Shown: positions 12,887 to 20,950 of the stretch, piece by piece
Layout: every line of letters begins with the position of its first letter
Numbering within the stretch: the stretch's first letter is position 1
IMG/VR virus record: IMGVR_UViG_3300002917_000010
Coordinates: 1 to 20,950 of that record
Reading direction: 5' to 3' (one strand)
Length of the DNA stretch: 20,950 bases
Source of the DNA: a virus
Position numbers and translations under genes: made by a program
Notes under the pieces: model-generated
The model's database searches: none
What the model was told of the DNA's origin: nothing
The model's input: only the letters and a program-made list of their open reading frames with translations

Positions 12887-13083
12887 ACAATTATTTAGAT
12901 CTGCTTTTAGACAGATTTTCCGGTCGCCAGACGCCGAACAGTCCATCCAGGTTATTCTGGTGTCGGGTGTGCCGGAAAATCAGGTCTGATAAGCAATTAA
13001 ATAAAGGGGTATGCCTTGGTCATAATTATTATGCGGTTAACGAAACATGGATGAACTTCTTAAAATCATTGATCAGGTTATAG
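12868..13083 (+). CDS. Small putative zinc-binding protein (71 aa)
   Basis: ATG 12868 gives a 71-residue product beginning MGTGYLDNYLDLLLDRFSGR. It overlaps the previous gene by 19 nt and the next glycosyltransferase by 37 nt, so it is an unusually overlapped frame. A CRVC pair with a later CLGH gives a possible C-x2-C-x14-C-x2-H metal site, which is its main supporting feature. A TTG at 12856 would add four residues. Function unknown. Confidence 0.45.
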   Translation: MGTGYLDNYLDLLLDRFSGRQTPNSPSRLFWCRVCRKIRSDKQLNKGVCLGHNYYAVNETWMNFLKSLIRL

Positions 13084-13856
13084 ATTGTCCAACTATAAAT
13101 GGAGATGTGGAATTTAAGCCGGTCATTAAAAAGGTGGCGATCTGTATCCCGTTAAAGGGACATACTCCACCCAAAGCGTACAATGACCGGATGTTGATGG
13201 CGTTTCAGTTGGGTCAGACGGAGATGGAGCAGCGTCTCAAAAATGAGCCGATCCAGTATATTTTTTACTGGTTTTTCGCTGGGGAACTGTTTGTTCCCTA
13301 TGCCCGCGAGAATCTGGCGAACATGGCCTTGAAATATGAGTGCGATTACTTGTTTTCTATTGATGACGATATGCTGGCTCCGCCGGATTTGTTTTACCGG
13401 TTAGTGAAGCATGACGTCGATATCGTGGCGGCCCTGGCGTTTACTCGAAATCCGCCATACAATCCAGTTATTTGCACAAGTTTTAATGGGTTTGATCCGG
13501 TAACGAAACAGAATTTTTACACCCATTCGACGGTGAAAAATTATCCCAGAAACACGCTTGTGGAATGTGATTCCGTTGGTTTTGGCGCGGTTCTAATTAA
13601 AACAGCGGTATTTCGAGGTATTCCAGAACCGAGGTTTATGTCTTCGAATCCAAGTGGTGAGGATGTTCTCTTTTGTACGAAAGCCAAGGAGAAAGGATTC
13701 CGGGTTTTTATGGATACGTCCATCAAGCTGGGTCACTTGGGTGACTCGGTTGTCATCACGGAAGGTTATGCAGATGAATTCAATAAAATGGATGAGGCGG
13801 AGCGTGAAAAATTAATGGGTAAATATTCTTACCCATCACTGGAGAAGGCAAGGTAA
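13047..13856 (+). CDS. GT-A type glycosyltransferase (269 aa)
   Basis: This protein probably transfers a sugar from a nucleotide donor. A strand KVAICIPLKGHT (29-40) opens the nucleotide-binding fold. The acidic triplet IDDDM (D106-D108) is the metal-binding DxD site. GEDV (204-207) and H230 fit the later catalytic-base and metal positions of GT-A enzymes. The ATG at 13047 is inside the end of the preceding frame. There is no signal peptide or membrane span, so it would act in the cytoplasm. It opens a three-gene glycosylation cassette; whether the target is the virion, DNA or a cell-surface glycan is unknown. Confidence 0.8.
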   Translation: MDELLKIIDQVIDCPTINGDVEFKPVIKKVAICIPLKGHTPPKAYNDRMLMAFQLGQTEMEQRLKNEPIQYIFYWFFAGELFVPYARENLANMALKYECDYLFSIDDDMLAPPDLFYRLVKHDVDIVAALAFTRNPPYNPVICTSFNGFDPVTKQNFYTHSTVKNYPRNTLVECDSVGFGAVLIKTAVFRGIPEPRFMSSNPSGEDVLFCTKAKEKGFRVFMDTSIKLGHLGDSVVITEGYADEFNKMDEAEREKLMGKYSYPSLEKAR

Positions 13857-13890
13857 ACATGACTCTACCTTTGTGTATGGCGAGGCAAAT

Positions 13891-14127
13891 ATGGCGCTCA
13901 CGCTCACGCAGGAACAGCAAATCAGCAGCTTGCTTCATTACATTATTAATCAAACGGAGCATCATAACGACTTTATGACGAATTCAATCAGTAATTTTTT
14001 GAGCATCCTTGATGCAGATATTGTTTCTCAGTCGGGAATGGTATGTTCAATCCCGTCAGCTCCAGGTTCTTTAGACAATATTCCCGTTGTCATCAATGAA
14101 AGCGAAGTCCCAAAAACTAAAAAATAA
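13891..14127 (+). CDS. Small hypothetical protein in glycosylation cassette (78 aa)
   Basis: From ATG 13891 the product begins MALTLTQEQQISSLLHYIIN. It starts 35 nt after the preceding stop; a GTG at 13873 could add six residues. The first 50 residues look like two amphipathic helices and the end is Pro/Ser-rich. No motif assigns function. It lies between two glycosyltransferase genes and ends eight bases before the next start. Confidence 0.5.
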   Translation: MALTLTQEQQISSLLHYIINQTEHHNDFMTNSISNFLSILDADIVSQSGMVCSIPSAPGSLDNIPVVINESEVPKTKK

Positions 14128-14134
14128 ATTATCT

Positions 14135-15370
14135 ATGTCCATCATCGATATCATTGTGCCGACAGTTAATAATCCGGATTATCTCTATCCGTGTTTAAAA
14201 TCGATTTTTCAGAATTCTATGACGGAAGATTTTTTTCGAGTGATTGTGGTTAATAACGGAGCGGAAGAAATAATGAAACCGCTGCTGGATCAGCCTGGAC
14301 TGGACATCGTTCAGATGCCTAAAAATATGGGCTGGGAAGGAGGGCTTAAGGCCGGACTCGAATATTCAAAAGCTCCGTTCGTTGTTTTTATGAACGACGA
14401 TACCTTCGTTCCGCAAGGTTCGCGCCTTTGGCTTAATCGGATGCTGGATCATTTCGCTTACCCTGATTGCGCCGCAGTCGGTCCAACATCCAATTGTGTT
14501 ATGGGTCTTCAAAATATTTTTGCAGCCGATGTCCCGGATGTTTTCAGAGTTTCTTATTTGATTGGATTCTGCGTGATGATTCGCCGCGCACATTTGGATG
14601 AGGTTGGCGGTGTGGACGACTCCATGCCAAACCATGGAGACGATTTGGACCTTTCTATCCGTCTTCGCAAGATCGGCAAATATCTTATTTGCGACCGGAA
14701 CGTGTTCATCTATCATCACGGATTCAAAACGGGCCAACGTTTACAGGGTGATTACTGGAATTCGGCCATGATGAAGGAAAAAACAGACGTTCATCTGCAA
14801 GATAAATACGGATTCAAGGAATGGTTTAACACGCGTTACAATCAATACCGCTCTATGAATCCATGGCAAGAATGGGAAGCTCGTGACGTTGAAGCGGAAT
14901 GTGTCAAAAAATATGCTGCCGGCAACATTTTGGAACTCGGCTGTGGTCCCATTAAAACAGTTCCCGATTCCGTTGGCGTTGATATTATTCCGGCAGGTCA
15001 GAGAATTCCTGGATTGAAAGCAGAAAATTCTGTGGCCGATATAGAAGCTGATGTCTCCAAGGAAATTCCTGTTCCACATGGAACATTTGACACGGTAATT
15101 GCCAGGCACATTCTTGAACACATCCCAGATTTAATTGAAACGATTACGATGTGGGGGAAACCCCTGAAAACAGGGGGAAGGCTCATTATTGCGGTGCCGA
15201 ATCATGAACTGAGAAACACCATTCCCTTGAACATTCAGCATGTTCACGCTTTCACCCCTAGCAGTCTCAAAAATTTAATGGTTTCGCAAGGATGGAAATT
15301 TGTGGCGGAAGAAGATCCTCAAAATAGGATTAGCTTTGTGCAGGTTTGGGAGAAAAACGGTGTCCACTAA
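14135..15370 (+). CDS. Fused GT2 glycosyltransferase and SAM methyltransferase (411 aa)
   Basis: Two enzymes are joined. Residues 1-245 are a family 2 (GT-A) glycosyltransferase: SIIDIIVPTVNNPDYLYPCL start, DxD-type FMNDDT (D88/D89) and GDDLDLSIRLRK (168-179). Residues about 255-405 are a class I S-adenosylmethionine methyltransferase: ILELGCGP (265-272), HILEHI (325-330) and GGRLIIAVPN (347-356). Such a pair could add and then methylate a sugar. I chose ATG 14135 because the longer TTG start at 14087 would overlap the previous gene by 41 nt. No ribosome site stands out. Its target is unknown. Confidence 0.85.
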   Translation: MSIIDIIVPTVNNPDYLYPCLKSIFQNSMTEDFFRVIVVNNGAEEIMKPLLDQPGLDIVQMPKNMGWEGGLKAGLEYSKAPFVVFMNDDTFVPQGSRLWLNRMLDHFAYPDCAAVGPTSNCVMGLQNIFAADVPDVFRVSYLIGFCVMIRRAHLDEVGGVDDSMPNHGDDLDLSIRLRKIGKYLICDRNVFIYHHGFKTGQRLQGDYWNSAMMKEKTDVHLQDKYGFKEWFNTRYNQYRSMNPWQEWEARDVEAECVKKYAAGNILELGCGPIKTVPDSVGVDIIPAGQRIPGLKAENSVADIEADVSKEIPVPHGTFDTVIARHILEHIPDLIETITMWGKPLKTGGRLIIAVPNHELRNTIPLNIQHVHAFTPSSLKNLMVSQGWKFVAEEDPQNRISFVQVWEKNGVH

Positions 15371-16334
15371 ACCACGAGTCGCTATTTATTATTTCGTCGT
15401 TCCGAGCACAAATTATAGAAATGATGGGGGACCCCTTTATTCATTCTATAACTTAAAAAAGATACTTGATCCAGCAAGTGTTAAATGGATTGGTGAATCC
15501 TGTAAATTTGAGTCAAGCCAACAAGTTATGCGCTTAACGCCCTATGGAAAACCAGATCAATGCGGGACTTTTGACCTAAATATCATGGTGGACCATGGCG
15601 AAGACGCCATCGGCGTTCCATTGGATTTTGAATACCCGCATCCGAGCGCTTATTGGGTTTCCGATGCGCACATCAATGAAAACGCTTACAAACATCGCCT
15701 TGAAACTGCGCGCAAATTCGATTTCGTGTTCTTGGCCCAGCGCGAATTCATCGACCAGTTCGCAGCGGACGGAATCCCACGGGAAAAAATGTTCTTTCTC
15801 CCCCATGCAGTTGAACCTATGGTCTATAAACCTTGGCCTATCATCGAGAAATGGGATTGGTGCTTTATTGGCCATCCGAATTCAGAACACCGGATTGATT
15901 TGATCGACAGGTTCATGAAGGAATTTCCAAGCCGCTATGTCGGATGGCGAGAACCGGCTTGGCTTGGTTATAACGTTCTGGAAGACGCGGCCAGAAAGTT
16001 TTGTCAGTCCAGATTAATCGTTTCCGATTCAATCAAAAAAGACTTGAATATGAGGACCTTTGAAGCTTTAGGATGTAAAAAACTTCTTTTGACAAATAAA
16101 TTTCCGGCTCTTGAAGAAGTGTTTGAAAATGGAAAACATCTGATCGCCTATGACAGCATAGACGATGCTATTGCTTCGGCTCATGAACTTCTCGCGGATG
16201 AAGATAGGCGCAATCAAATCGCAGAGCAAGGCTATCAAGAGGTTATTTCCAAGCACACTTATGAGCACCGGATGAGAGAAATTTTACGTGTCTGTTTAAA
16301 TTACGTACCAAAAGGGGAACTTCAACTATGCTAA
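15360..16334 (+). CDS. CgeB-like glycosyltransferase (324 aa)
   Basis: The GTG at 15360 has a GGGAG ribosome site and overlaps the fused enzyme's stop by 11 nt; longer frames lack support. The 324-residue product resembles the GT-B type family seen in spore-maturation protein CgeB: a C-terminal domain with DLNMRTFEALGC (228-239, E235), a KLLLTNKFPALEEVF stretch and a helical end (AEQGYQEVISKHTYEHRMRE) typical of the Glyco_trans_1_2 group. It probably transfers sugar to an unknown acceptor in the cytoplasm. It is the third transferase of the cassette and overlaps the next gene by 7 nt. Confidence 0.75.
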   Translation: MSTKPRVAIYYFVVPSTNYRNDGGPLYSFYNLKKILDPASVKWIGESCKFESSQQVMRLTPYGKPDQCGTFDLNIMVDHGEDAIGVPLDFEYPHPSAYWVSDAHINENAYKHRLETARKFDFVFLAQREFIDQFAADGIPREKMFFLPHAVEPMVYKPWPIIEKWDWCFIGHPNSEHRIDLIDRFMKEFPSRYVGWREPAWLGYNVLEDAARKFCQSRLIVSDSIKKDLNMRTFEALGCKKLLLTNKFPALEEVFENGKHLIAYDSIDDAIASAHELLADEDRRNQIAEQGYQEVISKHTYEHRMREILRVCLNYVPKGELQLC

Positions 16335-17131
16335 TTCGTCTTTGCGGTCATTTTATCGATAATCCCGGTCATCGGGATAAACTCATTGCTATTAAAGGTT
16401 TGCCGGAAGAATGGATTTTGAGGCCATCTCGTTTCGGCGGGAAAGAATTAGTGAAGCCATGGATACCTGATATCGAAGCCAATATCCCAAAGTCCATAAG
16501 AAATTTATGTGAACCCATCGAAATAACAGTGGTGTTTCCGCCTATTCATAAAGATGCGGATTACGTGGTGGACCATCTAACCATAATCGGTATTCGGTTC
16601 GATTATATGACCGAACCCGGGCATGAATTGTGGGAAAAAATAGAGGATTATATCGAACGGATGACGCCTAGAGATCAGCGTATTTTAAAACCGTGCATCG
16701 TGGCCCCTGACCAGAAATCGGAATTCAATCCGCATATGGCTAAGCGTTCCGTTCGTGGAGGGTTGGAATTTCATCCATGTGATATTCCAGTCATTGATCT
16801 AAGGCCAACGGCGCCAACACCAATAAATAATGATCCAAAGGTTGCTGTAGTGATGGCACCAATAATACTGCCTCCGCAAACAGTGCCAGCTACTCAAACA
16901 ACAACGACAATGGGCGTCAATCAAATATTACCAACCGTATCAACGACGGTCGATAAAACAATTCCAGAGAATTTACATTTAAATGAAAAAATTCAAGAGT
17001 CAATGACCCAAAGTACAGAAACTTTTTTTAATTGTGATCAATGCTCTAAAAGTTTTTCAAATAAACGAGCCCTCCACATGCACAAGGTGGGTGGCCATAA
17101 AAAGGTGGCGCCAGCTACCGTGGGAGTTTAA
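16328..17131 (+). CDS. Protein with C-terminal C2H2 zinc finger (267 aa)
   Basis: The N-terminal 165 residues, beginning MLIRLCGHFIDNPGHRDKLI, are alpha/beta and unassigned. A Thr/Pro-rich linker (about 170-230) follows. The C-terminus is a classical C2H2 zinc finger: C236, C239, H252 and H257 in the spacing C-x2-C-x12-H-x4-H, with F and L in the right places (FNCDQCSKSFSNKRALHMHK). Such fingers usually bind DNA or proteins. The gene is cotranscribed with the glycosylation cassette (7 nt overlap, GGGGAAC ribosome site). Whether it is a virion part or a regulator is unknown. Confidence 0.6.
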   Translation: MLIRLCGHFIDNPGHRDKLIAIKGLPEEWILRPSRFGGKELVKPWIPDIEANIPKSIRNLCEPIEITVVFPPIHKDADYVVDHLTIIGIRFDYMTEPGHELWEKIEDYIERMTPRDQRILKPCIVAPDQKSEFNPHMAKRSVRGGLEFHPCDIPVIDLRPTAPTPINNDPKVAVVMAPIILPPQTVPATQTTTTMGVNQILPTVSTTVDKTIPENLHLNEKIQESMTQSTETFFNCDQCSKSFSNKRALHMHKVGGHKKVAPATVGV

Positions 17132-17133
17132 CT

Positions 17134-17445
17134 ATGGGCTATACGCCGTCAGTTTGTGGATATACCAGAATAACAGTGTCGGGCATTATTGGGGACAGCG
17201 GTAAACCGATTGCGGTGACTGGTTATAGCGTTTTATCAGGAGCGACCGCTGCCGTGCCTTATTTAAGGAATGGGACCGGTGTTGCCGGAGACACCCAGGT
17301 TTGCCGTCTACCAGGAACCGCTAACATATCTGTAGAAACAGTAAAGCCCTTGCCGACTATTATTCCAAGTGGATGCTATATAAGCTTTGATGCAAATACG
17401 ACGGAAGTAACCGTTTACTTTTACCAGCAATCAGTTACGAGTTAG
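17134..17445 (+). CDS. Small beta-rich structural protein (103 aa)
   Basis: ATG 17134 follows GGGAGTTTAACT, two bases after the previous stop. The 103-residue product begins MGYTPSVCGYTRITVSGIIG and is rich in Gly, Thr, Val and Tyr, consistent with a compact beta protein such as a head or tail accessory. It lies directly before the adaptor gene, fitting the connector region. No family recognised. Confidence 0.5.
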   Translation: MGYTPSVCGYTRITVSGIIGDSGKPIAVTGYSVLSGATAAVPYLRNGTGVAGDTQVCRLPGTANISVETVKPLPTIIPSGCYISFDANTTEVTVYFYQQSVTS

Positions 17446-17453
17446 GAGGATGA

Positions 17454-18374
17454 TTGGCCAACTTAACATTCATCGACCTCTTAAACGAAACCTATGCCCA
17501 GACAGGTCTTGATTCCAATGACAGCAACGTTCAGACAAATGTAAAAAGATGGGTTAATTACACCCAGCAAGATCTCTTGGCTCGCTGGCCTTGGACGTTT
17601 ATGGAGGCCAGGGAAACAGTTGTGACCGTTAAAGATTATACGGCGGGAACTGTGAGTGTAAATACCGGATCAGGAACGGTGACTGGAACAGGAACAACAT
17701 TCACATCAACCCATGCGAACCTTCAATACTTTATACAATTTTCCGGAGCCAACGATTGGTATCAAATAACCAGCTACATCAGCGCCACGCAGATAACCAT
17801 TACTCCCGGATATCAACCAACAACAAACGCTACAAATGTCACTTACATTATCAGGGCTTTTTTCTACAGCCTTTCTGCAACCGCAGATAGAATTATCGAT
17901 ATTCGAAACTGGAACACACCTTTAAAAATCATTGAAGTCGATCCTCGGCAGTTGGATGATCTTATGCCAAATCCCCAGTCAACGGGCAGTTCCTATGGAT
18001 ATCTCTGTTGGGGCTATGACTCAAGTGGCAATATCCAGGTGACTCCTTATCCGTTTCCGTCGGATGCAAGATTGTTGGAGGTTAGAGTCAATAAAAGACC
18101 AACCGATATGTCGGCGAATGGCGATCTCCCGGCTGTGCCAAATAAATACGCTCATATCCTAGCTTGGGGAGCGATTGCTATCGGTTTCAATTATTTAAGG
18201 AAGAAAGAGGATGCCGGTTTTTGGAGCGCAAAATATGAAAATCGGATATCGGAGATGAAGCGAGAATATCGCTTATCCGAAGATAATCAGCCGATTCTTA
18301 AATCCATCGATTCAGTTCAACGAGCCAAGTGGATCGCTATGCCTCAACAATTCCCGGTAATCACCAGCGGATAA
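17454..18374 (+). CDS. Head-to-tail adaptor protein (306 aa)
   Basis: The TTG start at 17454 is backed by GGAGGATGA, a strong site. The 306-residue product begins MANLTFIDLLNETYAQTGLD. The N-terminal helices (about 1-50), a beta insertion with TGSGTVTGTGTTFTSTHANL (73-92) and the following SLSATADRIIDIRNWN and C-terminal helices resemble the adaptor proteins (P22 gp4-like) that bind the portal and carry the tail. Position after capsid genes and before tail proteins agrees. The family call is by pattern and position only. Confidence 0.6.
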   Translation: MANLTFIDLLNETYAQTGLDSNDSNVQTNVKRWVNYTQQDLLARWPWTFMEARETVVTVKDYTAGTVSVNTGSGTVTGTGTTFTSTHANLQYFIQFSGANDWYQITSYISATQITITPGYQPTTNATNVTYIIRAFFYSLSATADRIIDIRNWNTPLKIIEVDPRQLDDLMPNPQSTGSSYGYLCWGYDSSGNIQVTPYPFPSDARLLEVRVNKRPTDMSANGDLPAVPNKYAHILAWGAIAIGFNYLRKKEDAGFWSAKYENRISEMKREYRLSEDNQPILKSIDSVQRAKWIAMPQQFPVITSG

Positions 18375-18375
18375 C

Positions 18376-19956
18376 ATGGCTATTATTGGCCCCATTCAAT
18401 ATGGCGGTCTTAATACTAAAACTGCCAGCATTTCATCGCCTCCTGCCGTCGGAGTCTGGGCGGATATTCCGACCGGGCAAATGTCAACTTGTCAGGATTT
18501 CAATAAAAATTATAGTTCCCTCCTAGCCAGGCCTGCCACTGCTCAATTCAGTACGACTTTAAATGGCGCCAACCAAGTAGTCAATGGATTGGCTTGGTAC
18601 TCTGATGCCAATAATTACTCCCAAGGAATTCAGATTTACGCTATGTGCAATGGTGGTCTTTTTCAAAACGCAATGGTGACCAATGCTAGTACTCCTCTTA
18701 CTTTTACAGCGAGAACCGGTGCCATTTCAATGCAAGGTACTCTGGGCAATCCTTATACATTCGATATCCTTAACAATATTCTTGTTGGATGCGGAGGTTC
18801 TGGTTCCGGCAAAACTCCGTTTAAAATAACTGCTTACAACGTAAATGCCGTGGCTTTAACGGGAGCGCCGTTAGGAGATTGCGTTAAAGTTGTAAACAAT
18901 TTTCTTTTTATAGGTCGTCAACTAAATGCTGCTTCTACCTATTCTAGGGTCAGCTGGTCAAATGTGGGAGATCCGACAACTTGGACGGCGGCTAATTACG
19001 TTGATTTCAGAGTTAATGATGGTGATCGCGTTCAAGCTTTGGGATCTATTGGTCAAGATCTTTATATTTTTAAGCGGAATTCCATTGGCCGTCTTTCAAC
19101 AACAACACAAATCATTTCAGGCGCCGTTACTTTAGGACCACTTCAAACCATTTCCATTGGAACCGGTACTTTGGGTCCTTGGGCTTTGGACAATATGCCG
19201 GATGGTCGGATCGTTTTTTTGGCTTCAGATGGTCGTCTTAAACTTTTCGACGGAACATCTTTTACAGATCTATCGGATATGCCGTACCCAGGACCAAATA
19301 TTCAAGCAAGCTTTGACGAAATCGCTGGTGGTCCAAATTTCAGTGCTATTTGTGTAAGAGTTTTCCCGGATCATCACCAGATTATTGTTTGCTTTACCGG
19401 ATATTCAACTGGATACCGCTGCTATGTTTATGATTGGTTTGAAGAATTTTGGTCGCAATGGACCGGGATCACGCCGACCATTCTTCTTAATGTTCCGAGG
19501 CTTGAAAACTCAAATGTTGATAATGGAGCTTTTGGGATGGCTTCCGTTTTTTACGAGGGCAACAGTATAGGAACGGTTGTACAGTTAAACAAAACGATTT
19601 CATTGTATGGACCGGGAAACGATGCGGGAACAAATATTAATCCTTCCTGCACGGTGAATATAATGCTGGGTGGAGACCTCTCAAACTTCACGCCTAGGTC
19701 GATTATTATTCCTTTTACAAACTCAAACTCCAGCGCCGCGCAATGTCTAATTACCACCGGGTGGGATGGCACATTATCTGGGGGAACTACTTATACCCTT
19801 GGTGCGAGTCCGGCTTTTTCAAATATTATTGTTCCAATTCCCTTTGCCAGTTCAGGGACAACGGTTCGACCTCGTACTTTGCAAATGAAAATAACCGGTA
19901 CCAATTGGGGTCCGATTCTTCATCCTTTTTATTTGAGTGATGAGGTCCTTGCCTAA
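18376..19956 (+). CDS. Tail/hub protein of beta-propeller type, P22 gp10-like (526 aa)
   Basis: ATG 18376 follows the adaptor by one base. The 526-residue beta-rich protein has a propeller-like middle with repeated W/F-rich strand motifs, for example SRVSWSNVGDPTTWTAANYV and GDRVQALGSIGQDLYIFKRN, then NMPDGRIVFLASDGRLKLFD. Such sequences are typical of podovirus stabilisation/tail proteins that plug or extend the portal after packaging. It has no signal peptide or membrane span. Position after the adaptor supports a tail-hub role. Its stop TAA overlaps the next ATG. Confidence 0.65.
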   Translation: MAIIGPIQYGGLNTKTASISSPPAVGVWADIPTGQMSTCQDFNKNYSSLLARPATAQFSTTLNGANQVVNGLAWYSDANNYSQGIQIYAMCNGGLFQNAMVTNASTPLTFTARTGAISMQGTLGNPYTFDILNNILVGCGGSGSGKTPFKITAYNVNAVALTGAPLGDCVKVVNNFLFIGRQLNAASTYSRVSWSNVGDPTTWTAANYVDFRVNDGDRVQALGSIGQDLYIFKRNSIGRLSTTTQIISGAVTLGPLQTISIGTGTLGPWALDNMPDGRIVFLASDGRLKLFDGTSFTDLSDMPYPGPNIQASFDEIAGGPNFSAICVRVFPDHHQIIVCFTGYSTGYRCYVYDWFEEFWSQWTGITPTILLNVPRLENSNVDNGAFGMASVFYEGNSIGTVVQLNKTISLYGPGNDAGTNINPSCTVNIMLGGDLSNFTPRSIIIPFTNSNSSAAQCLITTGWDGTLSGGTTYTLGASPAFSNIIVPIPFASSGTTVRPRTLQMKITGTNWGPILHPFYLSDEVLA

Positions 19957-20950
19957 TGGCCAAATTAAATTTTCCAGATCCGATTATCAAAATTATAGCT
20001 GATCAGGCTTCGTTCAATAGGTTTTTGACGTATCTTTATCGGTTGTGGAATGACATGGATGACGGAACTATCTCATGGACAAACCAAAGCATTTTAAACA
20101 ATTTGACTCTTTTAAATTTAACTCAAGGGTCTGTTCTTTTTATTGGAGCAAGCGGTCTCGTCAGCCAGAAAAACGCCAATTTCTTTTGGGATAACACAAA
20201 TTTCCGTCTGGGCATTGGAAAGACAAATCCAGGAACACCTTTGGACGTGAACGGAACAATTACGGCAACGGGAGAAGCTCTCAACGGAACTTTAACGGTG
20301 ACGGCGGGGAATATTGTGATGGCCACATCTGGTCAGATTCAAATATTGGATGGGACTGTGGGAGCTCCTGGTTTAGCTTGTGTCGCTGATGGGAGTTTGG
20401 GGTTTTATCGAATTGGTGTCACAGATTTGGGGTTGTCGATGTCCGGTACCCTACGAATGGAATGGACCAGTACACAGGTGTCTATCTTAAATCCACTCAC
20501 GATGAATTCCAATAAAATCACCAGTTTGGCCAATGGATCAGCGGCAACAGACGCGGCTACTTTTGGACAAATACCGGCGAGAACAGCTCGAACAAGACAG
20601 GTTTTTACAGCTACTGGCTCCAATACATACACCACGCCAGCAGGTGTTCTTTATTTATTTGTACGAATGGTCGGAGGTGGCGGAGGCGGAGAAGGATCTG
20701 GAACTGCGGCAAGAGGAGCTGGTGGAAATGGTGTTAATTCTACTTTTGGGGCCTCTCTTACCTGTACTGGTGGCATCGGTGGAACGGATGCGACTTCACA
20801 GACCGGATCAGGGGCATCTGGAGGAGACGTTAATATTTCAGGGGGCGGGGCCGCTGGCGCTACTTCAGCATTGGCTCTGGTTGATGGCGCCAGCGGCGGA
20901 GGAACTCCTTTTGGGTCTGGAGGATGGGGTGGTATAGCCAACGTTGCGGG
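19956..20950 (+). CDS. Tail fibre with glycine-rich tip, partial at the right edge
   Basis: From ATG 19956 (overlapping the previous TAA as TAATG) the frame is open to the window edge, at least 331 residues. It begins MAKLNFPDPIIKIIADQASF. A fibre-like region contains LGIGKTNPGTPLDVNGTI, a pattern frequent in fibres, and KITSLANGSAATDAATFGQI. A glycine-rich domain then begins with GSNTYTTPAGVLYLFVRMVG and runs into many G-rich loops. This type of domain forms the receptor-binding tip of some phage fibres. It is probably the host-recognition fibre; the C-terminus lies outside. Confidence 0.8.
   Translation, partial: MAKLNFPDPIIKIIADQASFNRFLTYLYRLWNDMDDGTISWTNQSILNNLTLLNLTQGSVLFIGASGLVSQKNANFFWDNTNFRLGIGKTNPGTPLDVNGTITATGEALNGTLTVTAGNIVMATSGQIQILDGTVGAPGLACVADGSLGFYRIGVTDLGLSMSGTLRMEWTSTQVSILNPLTMNSNKITSLANGSAATDAATFGQIPARTARTRQVFTATGSNTYTTPAGVLYLFVRMVGGGGGGEGSGTAARGAGGNGVNSTFGASLTCTGGIGGTDATSQTGSGASGGDVNISGGGAAGATSALALVDGASGGGTPFGSGGWGGIANVA

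Noticed and set aside
20651-20941. Pro/Ala-rich leftward frame at the right edge
   Set aside because: It is the antisense of the glycine-rich fibre domain; GGN codons read backwards give proline- and alanine-rich frames.
1-20950. CRISPR array, insertion sequence, long direct repeats or integrase/att site
   Set aside because: No repeat-spacer pattern, transposase, terminal inverted repeats or integrase motifs were seen in reading the window.

Overview
This window is part of a tailed double-stranded DNA phage genome (Caudoviricetes) or a prophage-like copy of one. The packaging, portal, scaffold and capsid genes, together with a P22-style adaptor and a propeller-like tail protein, suggest a short-tailed podovirus-like virion. 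No integrase, rRNA, tRNA or clear host gene is visible. Genes are tightly packed with many 1-17 nt overlaps, often start with good GGAGG-type ribosome sites and use several TTG/GTG starts. That fits a Shine-Dalgarno-using bacterial host, but the host cannot be named from this sequence.

Layout. (1) Positions 1-1392 hold a leftward cluster of seven small unknown genes, one with a zinc ribbon. (2) Positions 1393-1870 are a divergent control region with candidate promoters, a row of GC-rich hairpins and no convincing gene. (3) Positions 1871-5962 run rightward: probable small terminase, six small accessory genes, large terminase, and three more small genes, one with a strict four-residue helical repeat. 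(4) A strong intrinsic terminator (6050-6090) sits just before the portal gene. (5) Positions 6122-10285 hold the portal, four small genes and a scaffold-like protein. (6) An antisense free-standing HNH endonuclease gene (10300-10809) lies just upstream of the major capsid gene. (7) The capsid gene (10853-12003) is split 15 nt after its start by a 188-nt group I intron; P1 to P9 can be drawn by hand and splicing restores the frame. (8) Two small virion-type proteins follow, separated by a folded, cloverleaf-like intergenic RNA. (9) A glycosylation cassette of three glycosyltransferase genes, one fused to a methyltransferase, spans 13047-16334. (10) A protein with a C-terminal C2H2 zinc finger, a small structural protein, the head-tail adaptor, a large tail protein and the start of a glycine-rich tail fibre complete the window.

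Together the rightward genes package DNA (terminase and portal), build the shell (scaffold and capsid), decorate and possibly glycosylate the virion, and build the tail. The most notable system is the intron-split capsid gene beside an antisense HNH gene. This resembles the arrangement known as collaborative homing, in which a separate endonuclease mobilises a neighbouring ORF-less intron. Assignments rest on reading sequence and motifs only; no database search was possible.
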